From Gammaproteobacteria bacterium (lineage in GTDB: Bacteria; Pseudomonadota; Gammaproteobacteria; Pseudomonadales; Pseudohongiellaceae): 64,000 bases of DNA. Position numbers and translations under genes: made by a program. Position 1 is the first letter of the stretch; each line of letters begins with the position of its first letter. The DNA lies in the NCBI GenBank assembly GCA_018661465.1, contig JABJIC010000015.1, positions 62,001 to 126,000 on the forward strand. The letters are read 5' to 3'. Shown here piece after piece: positions 1 to 8,550 of this stretch. The notes under the pieces were generated by a model. It was not told the DNA's origin. It did no database searches and was given only the letters and a program-made list of their open reading frames with translations.

Positions 1-239
1 AGAAACAGAGCATCTGTTTCAGCTGGAAGCAAGGTATGGCAGTAAGTGGAGCAGCTTCCCAGAAACAGTGCCTGGCCCCGTTCAACTGCTGCCGAGTCGA
101 GCATGAAAGCTTCAACTGTCGTCAGCTCTACTGGCTCTTCTACTTCCTCACTACAGGCAAACAACAGGCTCAAGACAGTTATAGTCAAAACCATTCGCGC
201 AGTAGTATTACGTGCAAGTAGATTCAAGAGTATCCCCAT
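1..239 (-). CDS. c-type cytochrome lipoprotein, 3' end beyond window
   Basis: Minus-strand frame from ATG at 237-239 stays open to the left edge (79 codons visible). It is preceded by AGGAAA at good spacing and starts 25 bp after the stop of the RND exporter, so the two are probably co-transcribed. The N-terminus has a hydrophobic segment ending in L-L-F-A-C, a lipobox, so the mature protein should be a periplasm-facing lipoprotein. Around residue 60 the motif G-Q-A-L-F-L-G-S-C-S-T-Y-C-H appears, with the context of a cytochrome c haem site. The haem motif is CX3CH (C-S-T-Y-C-H) rather than the usual CX2CH. Role (inferred): periplasmic electron carrier. The axial Met and the length cannot be seen. 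Confidence 0.75.
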   Translation of the reverse strand, partial: MGILLNLLARNTTARMVLTITVLSLLFACSEEVEEPVELTTVEAFMLDSAAVERGQALFLGSCSTYCHTLLPAETDALF

Positions 240-264
240 TTTCCTGGTCGCCTCAGTCAAATAT

Positions 265-2745
265 CTAGCGCTCGCCGGCTGCAGTTTCTTCGCCTAGAGG
301 CTTGAAACTGATCAATAGCTGAGGCAGCAAGGTAAGTGAACCAATTAAGGCGACCAACATGGCCAAGCTGGTAAGCAAGCCAAAAACTATAGTTGGGATA
401 AAATTAGATAGTGCCAGGATTGAAAATCCAGCAACGATAGTCATGGAAGTAAAATACATCGCCCTGCCAATGCTGTTATGACAGAAGAACATGGTATCTC
501 GGTAGTTGCCAATGCGTGGAAACTCTCGTTTAAAGCGGTGCATATAATGAATAGTATTGTCCACTCCGATACCCACCGATATTGCCGCAATAGTGATGGT
601 CATGATATCCAATGGGATTCCAAGCCAACCCATCACTCCCAGAACAAAAGTGGCTGCAATGGCATTAGGAATTATGCAGATAATAGCAATCTTCAGTGAT
701 CGGAAAAGCGCTAGAAACATCATCATGATGGCCAACATGACAACGCCTAGAGTTAGAATCTGTGACTGAAATAAACTTTGAAGAACGTTGTTATACATTA
801 CCAGTATGCCGGTAAGTTCTACCTCTTCATCACTAAAACCGAAATCCTCCTCAATACCAGATTCGATTCGCTGTAAAAGTTCATTACGATTTAGATCTTT
901 ATCCGACTCGATAACTCTTACGTTAAAACGAAGCTGATCCTCCTCGATTGAGACATAGGGATTCAGCACCGTCTCCTTAAGTGTTTCTGGTATTCGGTTA
1001 TAGAGCACCGCCCATAACAAACCATCGATGACTTGATTTCCATTTAGCTTTTCAGCCAATTCGATAACAGCGCCGAAAGACATTACCTTACCCGTCTGCG
1101 GATCATTATCGAGATATTGATGAATAGCTTTTACCTGATCCATTTTTGGCGCAGTAAACCAATAAGCGTCGTTATTGCTATCGTCGGGATCACCGAAACC
1201 GAAGCCGTCATCGAAGCCGTCGTCAAACTCTTCTTCGGTCTTGGGTAGATTAACTACCACATCGAAACTAAGCGTGCCGCCGAGCTTGTCATCGAATAAG
1301 GTCATACCCTGGAAAATTTCGGTGCTCTCTCGAAAATAGTCAATAAAGCTGTTTTCAACACGAATCTGAGTGAGACCGATAACACTAAACAAAACCACGA
1401 ATGTGTAAATTATTAGTACCCTTCCCTTCAACTTGTCAGTAATAGTGGCGAGAGCGGTAGTCAGGTTCAGCTTAAGATTGGCGGTCAGTTGAGTCTCGTC
1501 TTTCTTGATGATGCTCAAGATCGCTGGAAATAGTGTGAAGGCTACAATAAGAGCAGTGGCCACCCCCATCATCATCATCCATCCAAAAGTGATGATAGGT
1601 AAGATTCCGCTAACTATGAGTGAACCAAATGCCACCGCAGTAGTTAGTGCCGTATAGAGACAGGGGCGAAACATGCTCAATACCGAATGACGTAGCAATT
1701 TGTCATGATCGCTAAAGTGCCGGGTAGCCCTCAATTCACGATATCGGACAGTAAGATGGACTGTGAGAGAAATGGTAATAATGAGTAGAAGCGAGATGAA
1801 GTTGGACGAAACTACTGTTACGCGCCAATCCATGAACCCAAGCACGCCAACCATGATAATTCCCGCTACCGCACAGCAAGATAGAGGTATAGCTACCCAG
1901 CGGATTTTTCTGAATATGAGCCCCAGGGCAAAAATAATCAACAAAACCACCGCAAAGCTAAAAGAGCTCAAATCACCCTGCACGAAGGTAACCAGGTCAT
2001 CGGCTATCATTGGCGCACCACCGAGATAGATTTGCGCGTTACCTCGATATTTTTCCAGCGTCTCGCGTATACGGCCTATATTTTCATGTTGGCGATCAGC
2101 GGCAATCACACTATGAAGAGCATACTCGGCCTCAATGTCCGCCAATTCAGTGGAATCTTCCTGGCTCAGTTCGCCATCACGCGCAAGGTTTCGAAGTTCG
2201 GTTCTTCGCGCTACTAAATCTCTGGCAGTTTCATCAAGAGCAAAGCTGACCAACATCCCTGCAGTAGTTCCATCGGGACTTATCACCGCATTTCGAAAAA
2301 CCGGGCTGGTCATTATCTCTTGCCTAGCCGCAACAAGATCTAACTCTTCATCCATGACGGTCAAATAGTCTTCGGAAATACCTGTAAGCGTTGTGTCTTC
2401 AAAAACCGGAACATTAAGAATACTGTCTACCGATTCCACACGATCGATAGTAAGAAGCTCTTGCCTCAATTCATCAAGTCGATTCAATTCTTCTCTGGAA
2501 AACAGATCACCAAGGGGCGTGTACGCAATGGTGACTGATTCGCGAATTCCATAACGAACATTAATGGACCGGGAATACTCCAGATCCGGATCATCTTCCA
2601 AAAGCAGAGAATCCGCAGACGCATCAAGCCTAAAATTTTGAGCCTGCAGGGCAAAAAACCCTACAAAAAGTAGCAGTACTGAAATAACGAGAAAGGGTTT
2701 GCCAAATACAATATTGCTGTAAAGATTGGCTGAAGATGAAGGCAT
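265..2745 (-). CDS. RND superfamily exporter, MMPL type
   Basis: An 826-residue inner-membrane protein with the two-fold RND layout: an N-terminal transmembrane helix near residues 12-33, a large periplasmic loop, a cluster of helices from about 255 to 430, a second single helix near 455, a second periplasmic loop, and a final cluster of helices from about 660 to 815. The final cluster contains the G-I-G-V-D-N-T-I-H-Y-M-H-R-F motif typical of MMPL/SSD-like exporters. An Asp/Gly/Phe-rich insert (D-D-G-F-D-D-G-F-G-F) lies near residue 515 in the second loop. Family members move lipids or hydrophobic compounds using the proton gradient; the substrate cannot be inferred. It is followed by a cytochrome lipoprotein gene rather than the outer-membrane lipoprotein-sorting gene often linked to such exporters. 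Confidence 0.88.
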   Translation of the reverse strand: MPSSSANLYSNIVFGKPFLVISVLLLFVGFFALQAQNFRLDASADSLLLEDDPDLEYSRSINVRYGIRESVTIAYTPLGDLFSREELNRLDELRQELLTIDRVESVDSILNVPVFEDTTLTGISEDYLTVMDEELDLVAARQEIMTSPVFRNAVISPDGTTAGMLVSFALDETARDLVARRTELRNLARDGELSQEDSTELADIEAEYALHSVIAADRQHENIGRIRETLEKYRGNAQIYLGGAPMIADDLVTFVQGDLSSFSFAVVLLIIFALGLIFRKIRWVAIPLSCCAVAGIIMVGVLGFMDWRVTVVSSNFISLLLIITISLTVHLTVRYRELRATRHFSDHDKLLRHSVLSMFRPCLYTALTTAVAFGSLIVSGILPIITFGWMMMMGVATALIVAFTLFPAILSIIKKDETQLTANLKLNLTTALATITDKLKGRVLIIYTFVVLFSVIGLTQIRVENSFIDYFRESTEIFQGMTLFDDKLGGTLSFDVVVNLPKTEEEFDDGFDDGFGFGDPDDSNNDAYWFTAPKMDQVKAIHQYLDNDPQTGKVMSFGAVIELAEKLNGNQVIDGLLWAVLYNRIPETLKETVLNPYVSIEEDQLRFNVRVIESDKDLNRNELLQRIESGIEEDFGFSDEEVELTGILVMYNNVLQSLFQSQILTLGVVMLAIMMMFLALFRSLKIAIICIIPNAIAATFVLGVMGWLGIPLDIMTITIAAISVGIGVDNTIHYMHRFKREFPRIGNYRDTMFFCHNSIGRAMYFTSMTIVAGFSILALSNFIPTIVFGLLTSLAMLVALIGSLTLLPQLLISFKPLGEETAAGER

Positions 2746-2807
2746 GGGAGTTTTTTGTATCCGCTACTACTAGTGCTTAATGGAAGGGATAACTATACGC
2801 ATTTGAC

Positions 2808-2858
2808 AAAAAAGGGGACAGGTATATTTTCCAGAAAATAGACCTGTAGCTCCTTTTT
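2808..2858. repeat. Long imperfect palindrome, terminator-like, possible REP/RAYT element
   Basis: The arms are about 24 nt each, starting AAAAAGGGG and ending CTCCTTTTT, with an almost absent loop at TTTCCAGAAA. It lies 19 bp past the stop of the minus-strand gene ending at 2877. Read on that strand it is a hairpin followed by a T-run, so it could terminate that transcript. The core GGGGACAGGTATATTTT resembles the ends of palindromes spread by REP-associated tyrosine transposases in gammaproteobacteria (recalled from general knowledge, not searched). Confidence 0.6.
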
Positions 2859-2876
2859 GTTTGGCTCGAAAGTAGC

Positions 2877-3875
2877 TTAACGGCTAGCCTGTTCTGCCTC
2901 CAGCCGTCGTGCTCCACCCAATATCCCCGGAAATGCATAGTTACCTTCATGACAGGCATATTCATACATGCGATCACCTTCAGGCCTTCTGTTCATGGCA
3001 ATCTCTCCTGTCCAATTGGCTTGATAAGACTGAGGGTCATCCATGGTAAAGCTGTACTTGATCTTGTCTTCAGAAATCAGCTCGAATCGCTCGCTTACAA
3101 TCAAGTCTTCGGAGCTGCCTCGATAAGACTGGAAGGGGTGAAAATTTCGGGTTTCAACAATGAGAGCGTCACCATCCCAATAGCCGACAGAATCTCCCAT
3201 CCATTTTTCCAGATCGGTGTCGAAATGGGTTTTGTTCAGAGGAATGATTCGAGCATCGTGAACCATTTCAACCATGATCATTACATGGTCTTCAGTTTGA
3301 ACTATCTGATAATTATTGTTGTACATCACCGGCAACATCGGCGGGCCAGAACTTGAACCAAAGGACAGTAAGCAGCGCTCACCCAATGGACGAAGCTCAT
3401 GACCATCATAGGGTTCTACACCGGGCATTCCACGTAGCTTACTAATCATGGCATTACTGCTAAAACCTTCCAACATGGGAATGCGGCCATTCGGTGGATC
3501 TACGACAATTGAAGTCCGGTATTCGCCATTTATCTCGACTACGTTAGTACCGCGATCTATCCAAAAACCGTTGTAGCCAAGATCCGTATCGCCATCTGTT
3601 GGAGGTGCACGATCTGGATCGCTGTCCGCAGCTCCTCGTGCAATGTTGTTTTTCCACTGCTCCTGCTGTGCAACGGCTTCATCGAGAGTAAGAAAGCCTT
3701 TCTCACCGAACTCCCTCGGTCGCTGCAAGGGGGTTTGAGTCGCATTAGTCCAGATGCCTTGAAGGTCCGGATTGCCATTGGCAGTGCGGGGAACTTCCCA
3801 TTCCTGTGCCAGGCTCACTGAAGTAGTAAGCAGCGTCAGCGATATAGCAGACAGAATTGCGGTCATGATTTTCAT
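2877..3875 (-). CDS. Secreted protein of unknown conserved family (copy 1)
   Basis: A 332-residue protein with a Sec signal peptide (M-K-I-M-T-A-I-L-S..., ending near S-L-A-Q). The ATG at 3875 is chosen over an upstream in-frame TTG (3887) because GGAG lies 8 nt before the ATG and overlaps that TTG region. The mature N-terminus reads P-R-T-A-N-G-N-P-D-L-Q-G-I-W-T, followed by T-P-L-Q-R-P. The protein has conserved blocks N-N-N-Y-Q-I-V-Q-T-E-D-H-V-M-I, Y-W-D-G-D-A-L-I-V-E-T and a C-terminal E-Y-A-C-H-E-G-N-Y. A clear paralogue lies at 17879-18901. I recognise the family pattern but know no established function. The beta-rich sequence and export signal suggest a periplasmic or secreted protein. 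Confidence 0.8.
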   Translation of the reverse strand: MKIMTAILSAISLTLLTTSVSLAQEWEVPRTANGNPDLQGIWTNATQTPLQRPREFGEKGFLTLDEAVAQQEQWKNNIARGAADSDPDRAPPTDGDTDLGYNGFWIDRGTNVVEINGEYRTSIVVDPPNGRIPMLEGFSSNAMISKLRGMPGVEPYDGHELRPLGERCLLSFGSSSGPPMLPVMYNNNYQIVQTEDHVMIMVEMVHDARIIPLNKTHFDTDLEKWMGDSVGYWDGDALIVETRNFHPFQSYRGSSEDLIVSERFELISEDKIKYSFTMDDPQSYQANWTGEIAMNRRPEGDRMYEYACHEGNYAFPGILGGARRLEAEQASR

Positions 3876-4325
3876 GGCGATCTCCAAGACAGGTGAAATT
3901 CCAAACTAATGAATCGAGCTTACTCCTTATAGGAACTCTCCTCAATATGCCCCTCTTACTACCTCCAAATGTCCTCTACCCGCTTATCTCCTCTACTATC
4001 CCCCGATTCGCTCCAAGCGATGTCGAAATCAGCAAAAAACCAGCCCAAAGCATACTCAGAACGGCAGCTTATCAGTTACTAGATTCTTCGTTTACGAAAA
4101 TAATCTCCAAGCCATTGATATTAATAGATAAATCTTGCGCCGAATATTCAAAATCGGCAATGTGACATTCTGTCGCAGAAGGCACAACGGCTTTGGAATG
4201 AGGGAAATTTGTTGTTACCATAGTTCTCACTGAAATTCGCTTTATCAGCCTGCTTGATTGACTCGGGTCAACAAGGAAATCGGGCAGCGAATTAGACTCT
4301 CTAGTCGAAGAATTAAGGGGCAATT
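3876..4325. other. Divergent intergenic region
   Basis: 450 bp between the minus-strand unknown secreted protein and the plus-strand redoxin gene, so it should hold both promoters. I see no strong -35/-10 pair. A short minus-strand frame at 4072-4323 has plausible composition but no ribosome binding site and is not called. GGGG just before the ATG at 4326 is a weak ribosome binding site for the redoxin. Confidence 0.5.
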
Positions 4326-4928
4326 ATGTTACGCAAGTTATTCCTAATCTGTACCGCGCTTATAGCATTCATGGCTATGTCCACAGCGGCGCTTGCAGAC
4401 GAGTGGCTAAAATCCATTCCTGATTTTGATCTTACCGATCAGCTTGGTGCATCCCATACTCTGGATAAGTACGCCGATAAGGATTTTGTTGTCTTCTACG
4501 TGCAAGGTGTAGGTTGCCCTATCGCCAGAATTGCCCTGCCGAATTATCGAGAAGTGCGCGACGAATTCGCAGCAAAAAACATCGAATTCGTGATGTTCAA
4601 TTCCAATATTCAGGATAATCCTCAGCGAATCGCCAAAGAGGCTGCGGAGTTTGGAATTGACTTTCCAATCATGAAGGATGAAGGACAGGTTCTCGCCAAA
4701 GCTTTGGGTGTAGAACGTACTGCAGAAGTATTTATTGTTAACCCGCGCACTAAGGAAGTTTTATACCGCGGGCCGATTAACGATCAGCTGGGCTATGAGA
4801 CGCAGAAAGTGAGCGCCAGTGAGCACTACCTGAAGGACGCATTGAATACGGTAATAGCCGGCGGGACTGTGGATATGGACGAGGTTCCTGATTCGAAGGG
4901 TTGCCTGGTCGCCATCTTTGATACGTAG
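4326..4928 (+). CDS. Secreted redoxin (AhpC/TSA-like thioredoxin fold)
   Basis: A 200-residue protein with a signal peptide (residues 1-24, cleavage near A-L-A-D). The thioredoxin-fold domain covers about 25-165: I-P-D-F-D-L-T-D at the start, then V-V-F-Y-V-Q-G-V-G-C-P-I-A-R with a probable peroxidatic-type Cys at 64, and the F-I-V-N-P strand. A second Cys lies near the C-terminus (about 193, in S-K-G-C-L-V-A) and could act as a resolving residue. Proposed role: periplasmic thiol peroxidase or disulfide-handling protein. The same domain, without the Cys, forms the N-terminus of the fusion protein at 44555-46267. The gene stands alone with its own terminator. Confidence 0.78.
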   Translation: MLRKLFLICTALIAFMAMSTAALADEWLKSIPDFDLTDQLGASHTLDKYADKDFVVFYVQGVGCPIARIALPNYREVRDEFAAKNIEFVMFNSNIQDNPQRIAKEAAEFGIDFPIMKDEGQVLAKALGVERTAEVFIVNPRTKEVLYRGPINDQLGYETQKVSASEHYLKDALNTVIAGGTVDMDEVPDSKGCLVAIFDT

Positions 4929-4951
4929 AAAAGCATTTACAAATAATTAAT

Positions 4952-4981
4952 AAAAAAGGGGACGCTTGCGTCCCCTTTTTT
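4952..4981. terminator. Bidirectional rho-independent terminator
   Basis: A perfect 14-bp hairpin (AAAAAAGGGGACGC / GCGTCCCCTTTTTT, loop TT) starting 23 bp after the redoxin stop. Runs of A and T on both sides let it work on either strand, so it also fits the convergent minus-strand gene ending at 5023. Confidence 0.9.
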
Positions 4982-5022
4982 GTCTACTATTTTTGTGTCA
5001 CTTTTTGAGCTGAGTATTCAGA

Positions 5023-5634
5023 TCAGAATCCGCCAAACACTTCCAGACCCAGTTCATCAGCATACCGGGTTTCGACTATTTCTTCCTTCCGCAAATTACC
5101 TGCAAGCAATTCCGAAACATCATCGGAGATCAGCTCGATAGATTTTATCTGCAGATCATAGCTTTGAACCTGTTGAAGTGTAGAGCCCCAAAGCGCCAGC
5201 ATTCGTGTATCAATTCGACGCACGTCATTGTGCTTCGCCCACTCCGCTCCAATGAGAGCGCCAAGATCTCCTAGCTGCCCATCCAATACTTCAACATCAC
5301 TATTAGCTGAAGCAAGAACCACAGATTCAACATCGAGCCAACCGGATTGATAGGCTAGGTTTCCCTGGTAAAAGCTCAGAGCCCACTCTAGATATTCGGT
5401 TCGTGATTGTAATTGCTGGTTGGCCCCATCGGATTGGTAAGCTTCGATGAAATATTGCTGCTCGGGAATTGTCTCTGGCCAGTCGTCAAGATTGGGACCG
5501 ATGCAGGACGCAAGTGAAATGCTGAGCAGCACAATCAGCCATGCTCTGTTTCCGGAAAGAGATCTGATGCTGCAGTTGATGATGTTAATGTTCCTAAATT
5601 TCACTCTGATCGAATTCACTGTGCTAAAACTCAA
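5023..5634 (-). CDS. Putative lipoprotein, unknown function
   Basis: A 203-residue frame with no recognised domain. A hydrophobic stretch W-L-I-V-L-L-S-I-S-L-A-S-C near residues 32-44 ends in a lipobox-like L-A-S-C, suggesting a lipoprotein. The start is uncertain: the longest version begins at a TTG and places an unusually long polar segment before the hydrophobic core. In-frame GTG codons inside that segment (Val 6 and Val 11) are alternatives. The mature part is acidic with predicted helices. It is convergent with the redoxin gene and shares its terminator. Judged real because of the lipobox and the long clean frame. Confidence 0.55.
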   Translation of the reverse strand: MSFSTVNSIRVKFRNINIINCSIRSLSGNRAWLIVLLSISLASCIGPNLDDWPETIPEQQYFIEAYQSDGANQQLQSRTEYLEWALSFYQGNLAYQSGWLDVESVVLASANSDVEVLDGQLGDLGALIGAEWAKHNDVRRIDTRMLALWGSTLQQVQSYDLQIKSIELISDDVSELLAGNLRKEEIVETRYADELGLEVFGGF

Positions 5635-5771
5635 AGTATCAAAATCGAGATGGTTCTGGGCGAAAGAGTGCAGAATATAGTATTCATGGAGAGGAACATC
5701 AATTCCTGATTAACACAACTACTATAAAGTCAGGAATGAACAGGGACGGTGGTGACTATTGTGGCCGAAAA

Positions 5772-7151
5772 TCAGCGACCGACAATATCCAAAAAAGCAG
5801 TTACCTCTTCATATCTTCGACTTCTTGCAAAGTCTCTAGCGGCAAGTCCCACCGCATTCTGAATATTGGAATCTACTCCCGCTTCGACGGCTATCTCCGC
5901 CGCCTCCAGAATTCGAGCCTCTCGATTGCTGCCAACAATTCCAGCTCGTCGCTCAGCACTGCCCCAACTCATTCGAAGGCGCCGATATCCCATGCCTACC
6001 GCCGCCATGAGAACGGAAACATTCCCTTCTTCAGCAATCACAGGCTGGAGGCCACTTAAAGTTGGATAAGTTACATCTTTTACAAAATGCGGATCCGCCC
6101 CACGCTCAAGCAACAGTGTCATTATCTCTGGTTCGGTAAACCGAGCTGCCAGCCACAACGGAGTCGCCCCGAGCAAGGAGTCATGAAAGTTGTAGTCCGT
6201 TGATTGACGACGTGCGGGAGTTGGCCGCTGAAGAATCGCTTCAATCTCTGCACCTTGATCGAGAAGTATGCGTACAGCCTCATAGCTGCCGCGCAAAATT
6301 GCCGCATGCAAAGCTGTATGTCCGCTGGCGTCGGAATTTGGATCAGCACCACTATCCAGAAGAAACTTCAGCAAGTCTGTATTACCACCATGAATAGCCA
6401 TGATTGCCGGACTAGTGCCAAAAGCCGAGAGGCCATTTACATCACTCCCTGCTGCCAGCAATAAACTGGCGGATTCAAGGTCACCTGCTCTGGCCGCAAA
6501 CATCAACGCGGTATTACCACCCTGCTCTACCCAAACCATATTGCTGGGATGGCTGTCCTGTTCTTTTTCACTCTTTACATATTGAGAGCGCACAAGAGTT
6601 CTGGCATCAGCTTCAGCGCCATAATCCAGAAGTGCTGCAACCACATCAGCATGACCTTGCCCTGCTGCCCACATCAAGGCTGTCTGGTCTCGGCTAACAA
6701 CTCCCTGAACACTGGCACCGGCTGCCAACAAAGATCTAACAAGTGATGCATTGCCGGAATGGGCCGCTGTCATTATTAGAGTTTCACCAGAGAGGAGATT
6801 CAGGTTCGGATTCGCTCCATTCTCAAGAAGCACATCTGCCATTGCTGAACTGCCATTGTCTGCTGCCAACCACAGCGGCGTTACTCCCAAGTCAGTTGCA
6901 GAATCCACATCCATGCCCTGCTCAATCAGCTCTTGCGCCAACGCGGCATTGTCGTGATAACTCGCCCAGTGCAATGCAGAAGTACCGTCGCCGTATACTT
7001 CTTCAACGCTGACTTGTTCTGATAGCAAAACTAGAACTCTGTCCCAGTCAGCATCCTTGGCAGCTTGCACCAAGGGAGGCATACCCTGCCCAAGAGCTGG
7101 CAATGCTATTAGCAGGAACCCCAAGCTTAATATTTTCTGATAACTTCTCAT
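5772..7151 (-). CDS. Secreted ankyrin-repeat protein
   Basis: A 459-residue protein with a signal peptide (about residues 1-21, ending A-L-G-Q) followed by eight or nine ankyrin repeats, seen as recurring G-x-T-A-L-x-x-A-A and A-x-x-L-L-x-x-G-A-D-x-N. Repeats run from about 25 to 350, broken by an insert near 190-215, with one more degenerate repeat and a helical tail. Ankyrin domains bind other proteins, so this is probably a periplasmic partner or scaffold rather than an enzyme. It is the third gene of a minus-strand operon, 43 bp after the DUF1552 gene, which suggests it works with the DUF1592/DUF1552 pair. Confidence 0.85.
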   Translation of the reverse strand: MRSYQKILSLGFLLIALPALGQGMPPLVQAAKDADWDRVLVLLSEQVSVEEVYGDGTSALHWASYHDNAALAQELIEQGMDVDSATDLGVTPLWLAADNGSSAMADVLLENGANPNLNLLSGETLIMTAAHSGNASLVRSLLAAGASVQGVVSRDQTALMWAAGQGHADVVAALLDYGAEADARTLVRSQYVKSEKEQDSHPSNMVWVEQGGNTALMFAARAGDLESASLLLAAGSDVNGLSAFGTSPAIMAIHGGNTDLLKFLLDSGADPNSDASGHTALHAAILRGSYEAVRILLDQGAEIEAILQRPTPARRQSTDYNFHDSLLGATPLWLAARFTEPEIMTLLLERGADPHFVKDVTYPTLSGLQPVIAEEGNVSVLMAAVGMGYRRLRMSWGSAERRAGIVGSNREARILEAAEIAVEAGVDSNIQNAVGLAARDFARSRRYEEVTAFLDIVGR

Positions 7152-7194
7152 TGTTTTGTTCTTCTACTGAGTTCGAGTACTGGTCTCAAGTTAT

Positions 7195-8550
7195 TTAGAC
7201 AGAAAAAGGCAAGGGGCCAGTGCTGCCGCCAATCCGATCAACCGGCAAGTTGAATTTATCCATGATGGAAACCAGAAGATCCGCCATAGTAGGCTCATTC
7301 TGATAACTCAGGTGCTGCCCGCCTTGCATCCAACCAGCACCACCACCAACCAGCATCACAGGCAAATTAACGCCGGAGTGAATTGTGCTATTGGAAAGTC
7401 CGGCTCCATAGAGAATAGTCATGTTGTCTAATAAATTTCCGTCGCCATCGGGAACAGCTGCAAGCTTTTGTAAATAGTTAGAGAAAAGCTGAGCGTGATA
7501 AATATTTATCTGCGACATCTTCTCAACCAGCTGTGCATTATTATTGTGATGGGAAAGTGGATGGTGAGCATCGGGAACACCAATCTGCGGATACGGTCTC
7601 GCACTCTGCTCCTTGCTCATCATGAATGTTATGACTCGAGTCAGGTCTGTTTGTAGTGCCAGTACCTGCAGGTCCTGCATAATCTCCATGTGATCTTCAT
7701 AGTCTACCGGCACACCGGCTGGCTGGGCCAACTCGGGTAGAGACAGATCAATCTGTTCTTCGGCTTTTTCTATTCGCCTCTCAATATTGCGAATTGATTC
7801 GGTATAACTCTCCATCAGATGACGATCTCCTGCACCCAGACTATTTTCCAGACCGGAGAGTTTTTCGAGTACCGCATCTAGAATACTACTCTGTTGCCTT
7901 AAACGTGCTTCGCGCACACCCTTCACCGTGCTACCACTATCGCCAAACATTCGCTCGAAAACCGAGCGAGGATTGTGCTCCATGGGCAAAGGTTCAGTTG
8001 CGCTGCGCCAGGAAAGTGTATGGGTATAGACGCAGCTAAGATTAACTGTGCATGCACCAGCATGTGCCGGAGCATCCATGGACAATTCAAGCGAAGAAAG
8101 TTGTGTTTGCCGACCAAGTTCTTTTGCCAGCAACTGATCAAGAGACACTCCCGCAAGAATTTCTACCTCATTGCGGCCACCCCGTGTAACGCCTGTTAGG
8201 AAAGAACCTCCAGCACCAGCATGAGCAACATTCCAGTTAGCCTTCAAACCAGACAGCAACATCATCTTGTCCTTGAACGGTGCAAGGGGTTGTAAAATAG
8301 GAGTCAGCTCGAAATCTCTTCCGGTTTGAGTTGGCAACCAATAATCCATGGCCATGCCGTTGGGAACATACACCGTCTGGAATCGATGTATTGGAGCCGG
8401 CGTACTTTGCGCGAATGCCGGGGTCATGGCATCCAACATTGGCAGAGCCAAAGCCGCTCCCGCTCCGCGTAACACTGCACGGCGAGAAATGTATTTACCA
8501 GTAACTCTTTTAAGCGACTTAAGGTTTGATGTTTGATCTTTCTTAATCAT
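7195..8550 (-). CDS. DUF1552 family protein, Tat-exported
   Basis: A 451-residue protein with a twin-arginine signal (I-S-R-R-A-V-L-R-G-A-G-A-A-L-A near residues 22-36, ending A-F-A-Q). The body matches the DUF1552 pattern: Y-V-P-N-G-M-A-M-D-Y-W early, S-G-L-K-A-N in the middle, H-H-N-N-N-A-Q-L-V and I-L-Y-G-A-G-L-S-N-S near the C-terminus. The family has an alkaline-phosphatase/sulfatase-like flavour, but its reaction is not established. Its start overlaps the stop of the upstream DUF1592 gene by ATGA, so the two are translationally coupled, as is usual for this pair. Confidence 0.87.
   Translation of the reverse strand: MIKKDQTSNLKSLKRVTGKYISRRAVLRGAGAALALPMLDAMTPAFAQSTPAPIHRFQTVYVPNGMAMDYWLPTQTGRDFELTPILQPLAPFKDKMMLLSGLKANWNVAHAGAGGSFLTGVTRGGRNEVEILAGVSLDQLLAKELGRQTQLSSLELSMDAPAHAGACTVNLSCVYTHTLSWRSATEPLPMEHNPRSVFERMFGDSGSTVKGVREARLRQQSSILDAVLEKLSGLENSLGAGDRHLMESYTESIRNIERRIEKAEEQIDLSLPELAQPAGVPVDYEDHMEIMQDLQVLALQTDLTRVITFMMSKEQSARPYPQIGVPDAHHPLSHHNNNAQLVEKMSQINIYHAQLFSNYLQKLAAVPDGDGNLLDNMTILYGAGLSNSTIHSGVNLPVMLVGGGAGWMQGGQHLSYQNEPTMADLLVSIMDKFNLPVDRIGGSTGPLPFSV

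Noticed and set aside
4072..4323. 83-codon minus-strand frame before the redoxin gene
   Set aside because: No ribosome binding site, no domain, and it occupies the divergent promoter region; composition alone is not enough.
4952..4981. Hairpin with GGGGAC as a member of the repeat family at 2808
   Set aside because: Similarity is limited to AAAAAGGGGAC; the perfect short stem with a T-run is an ordinary terminator.
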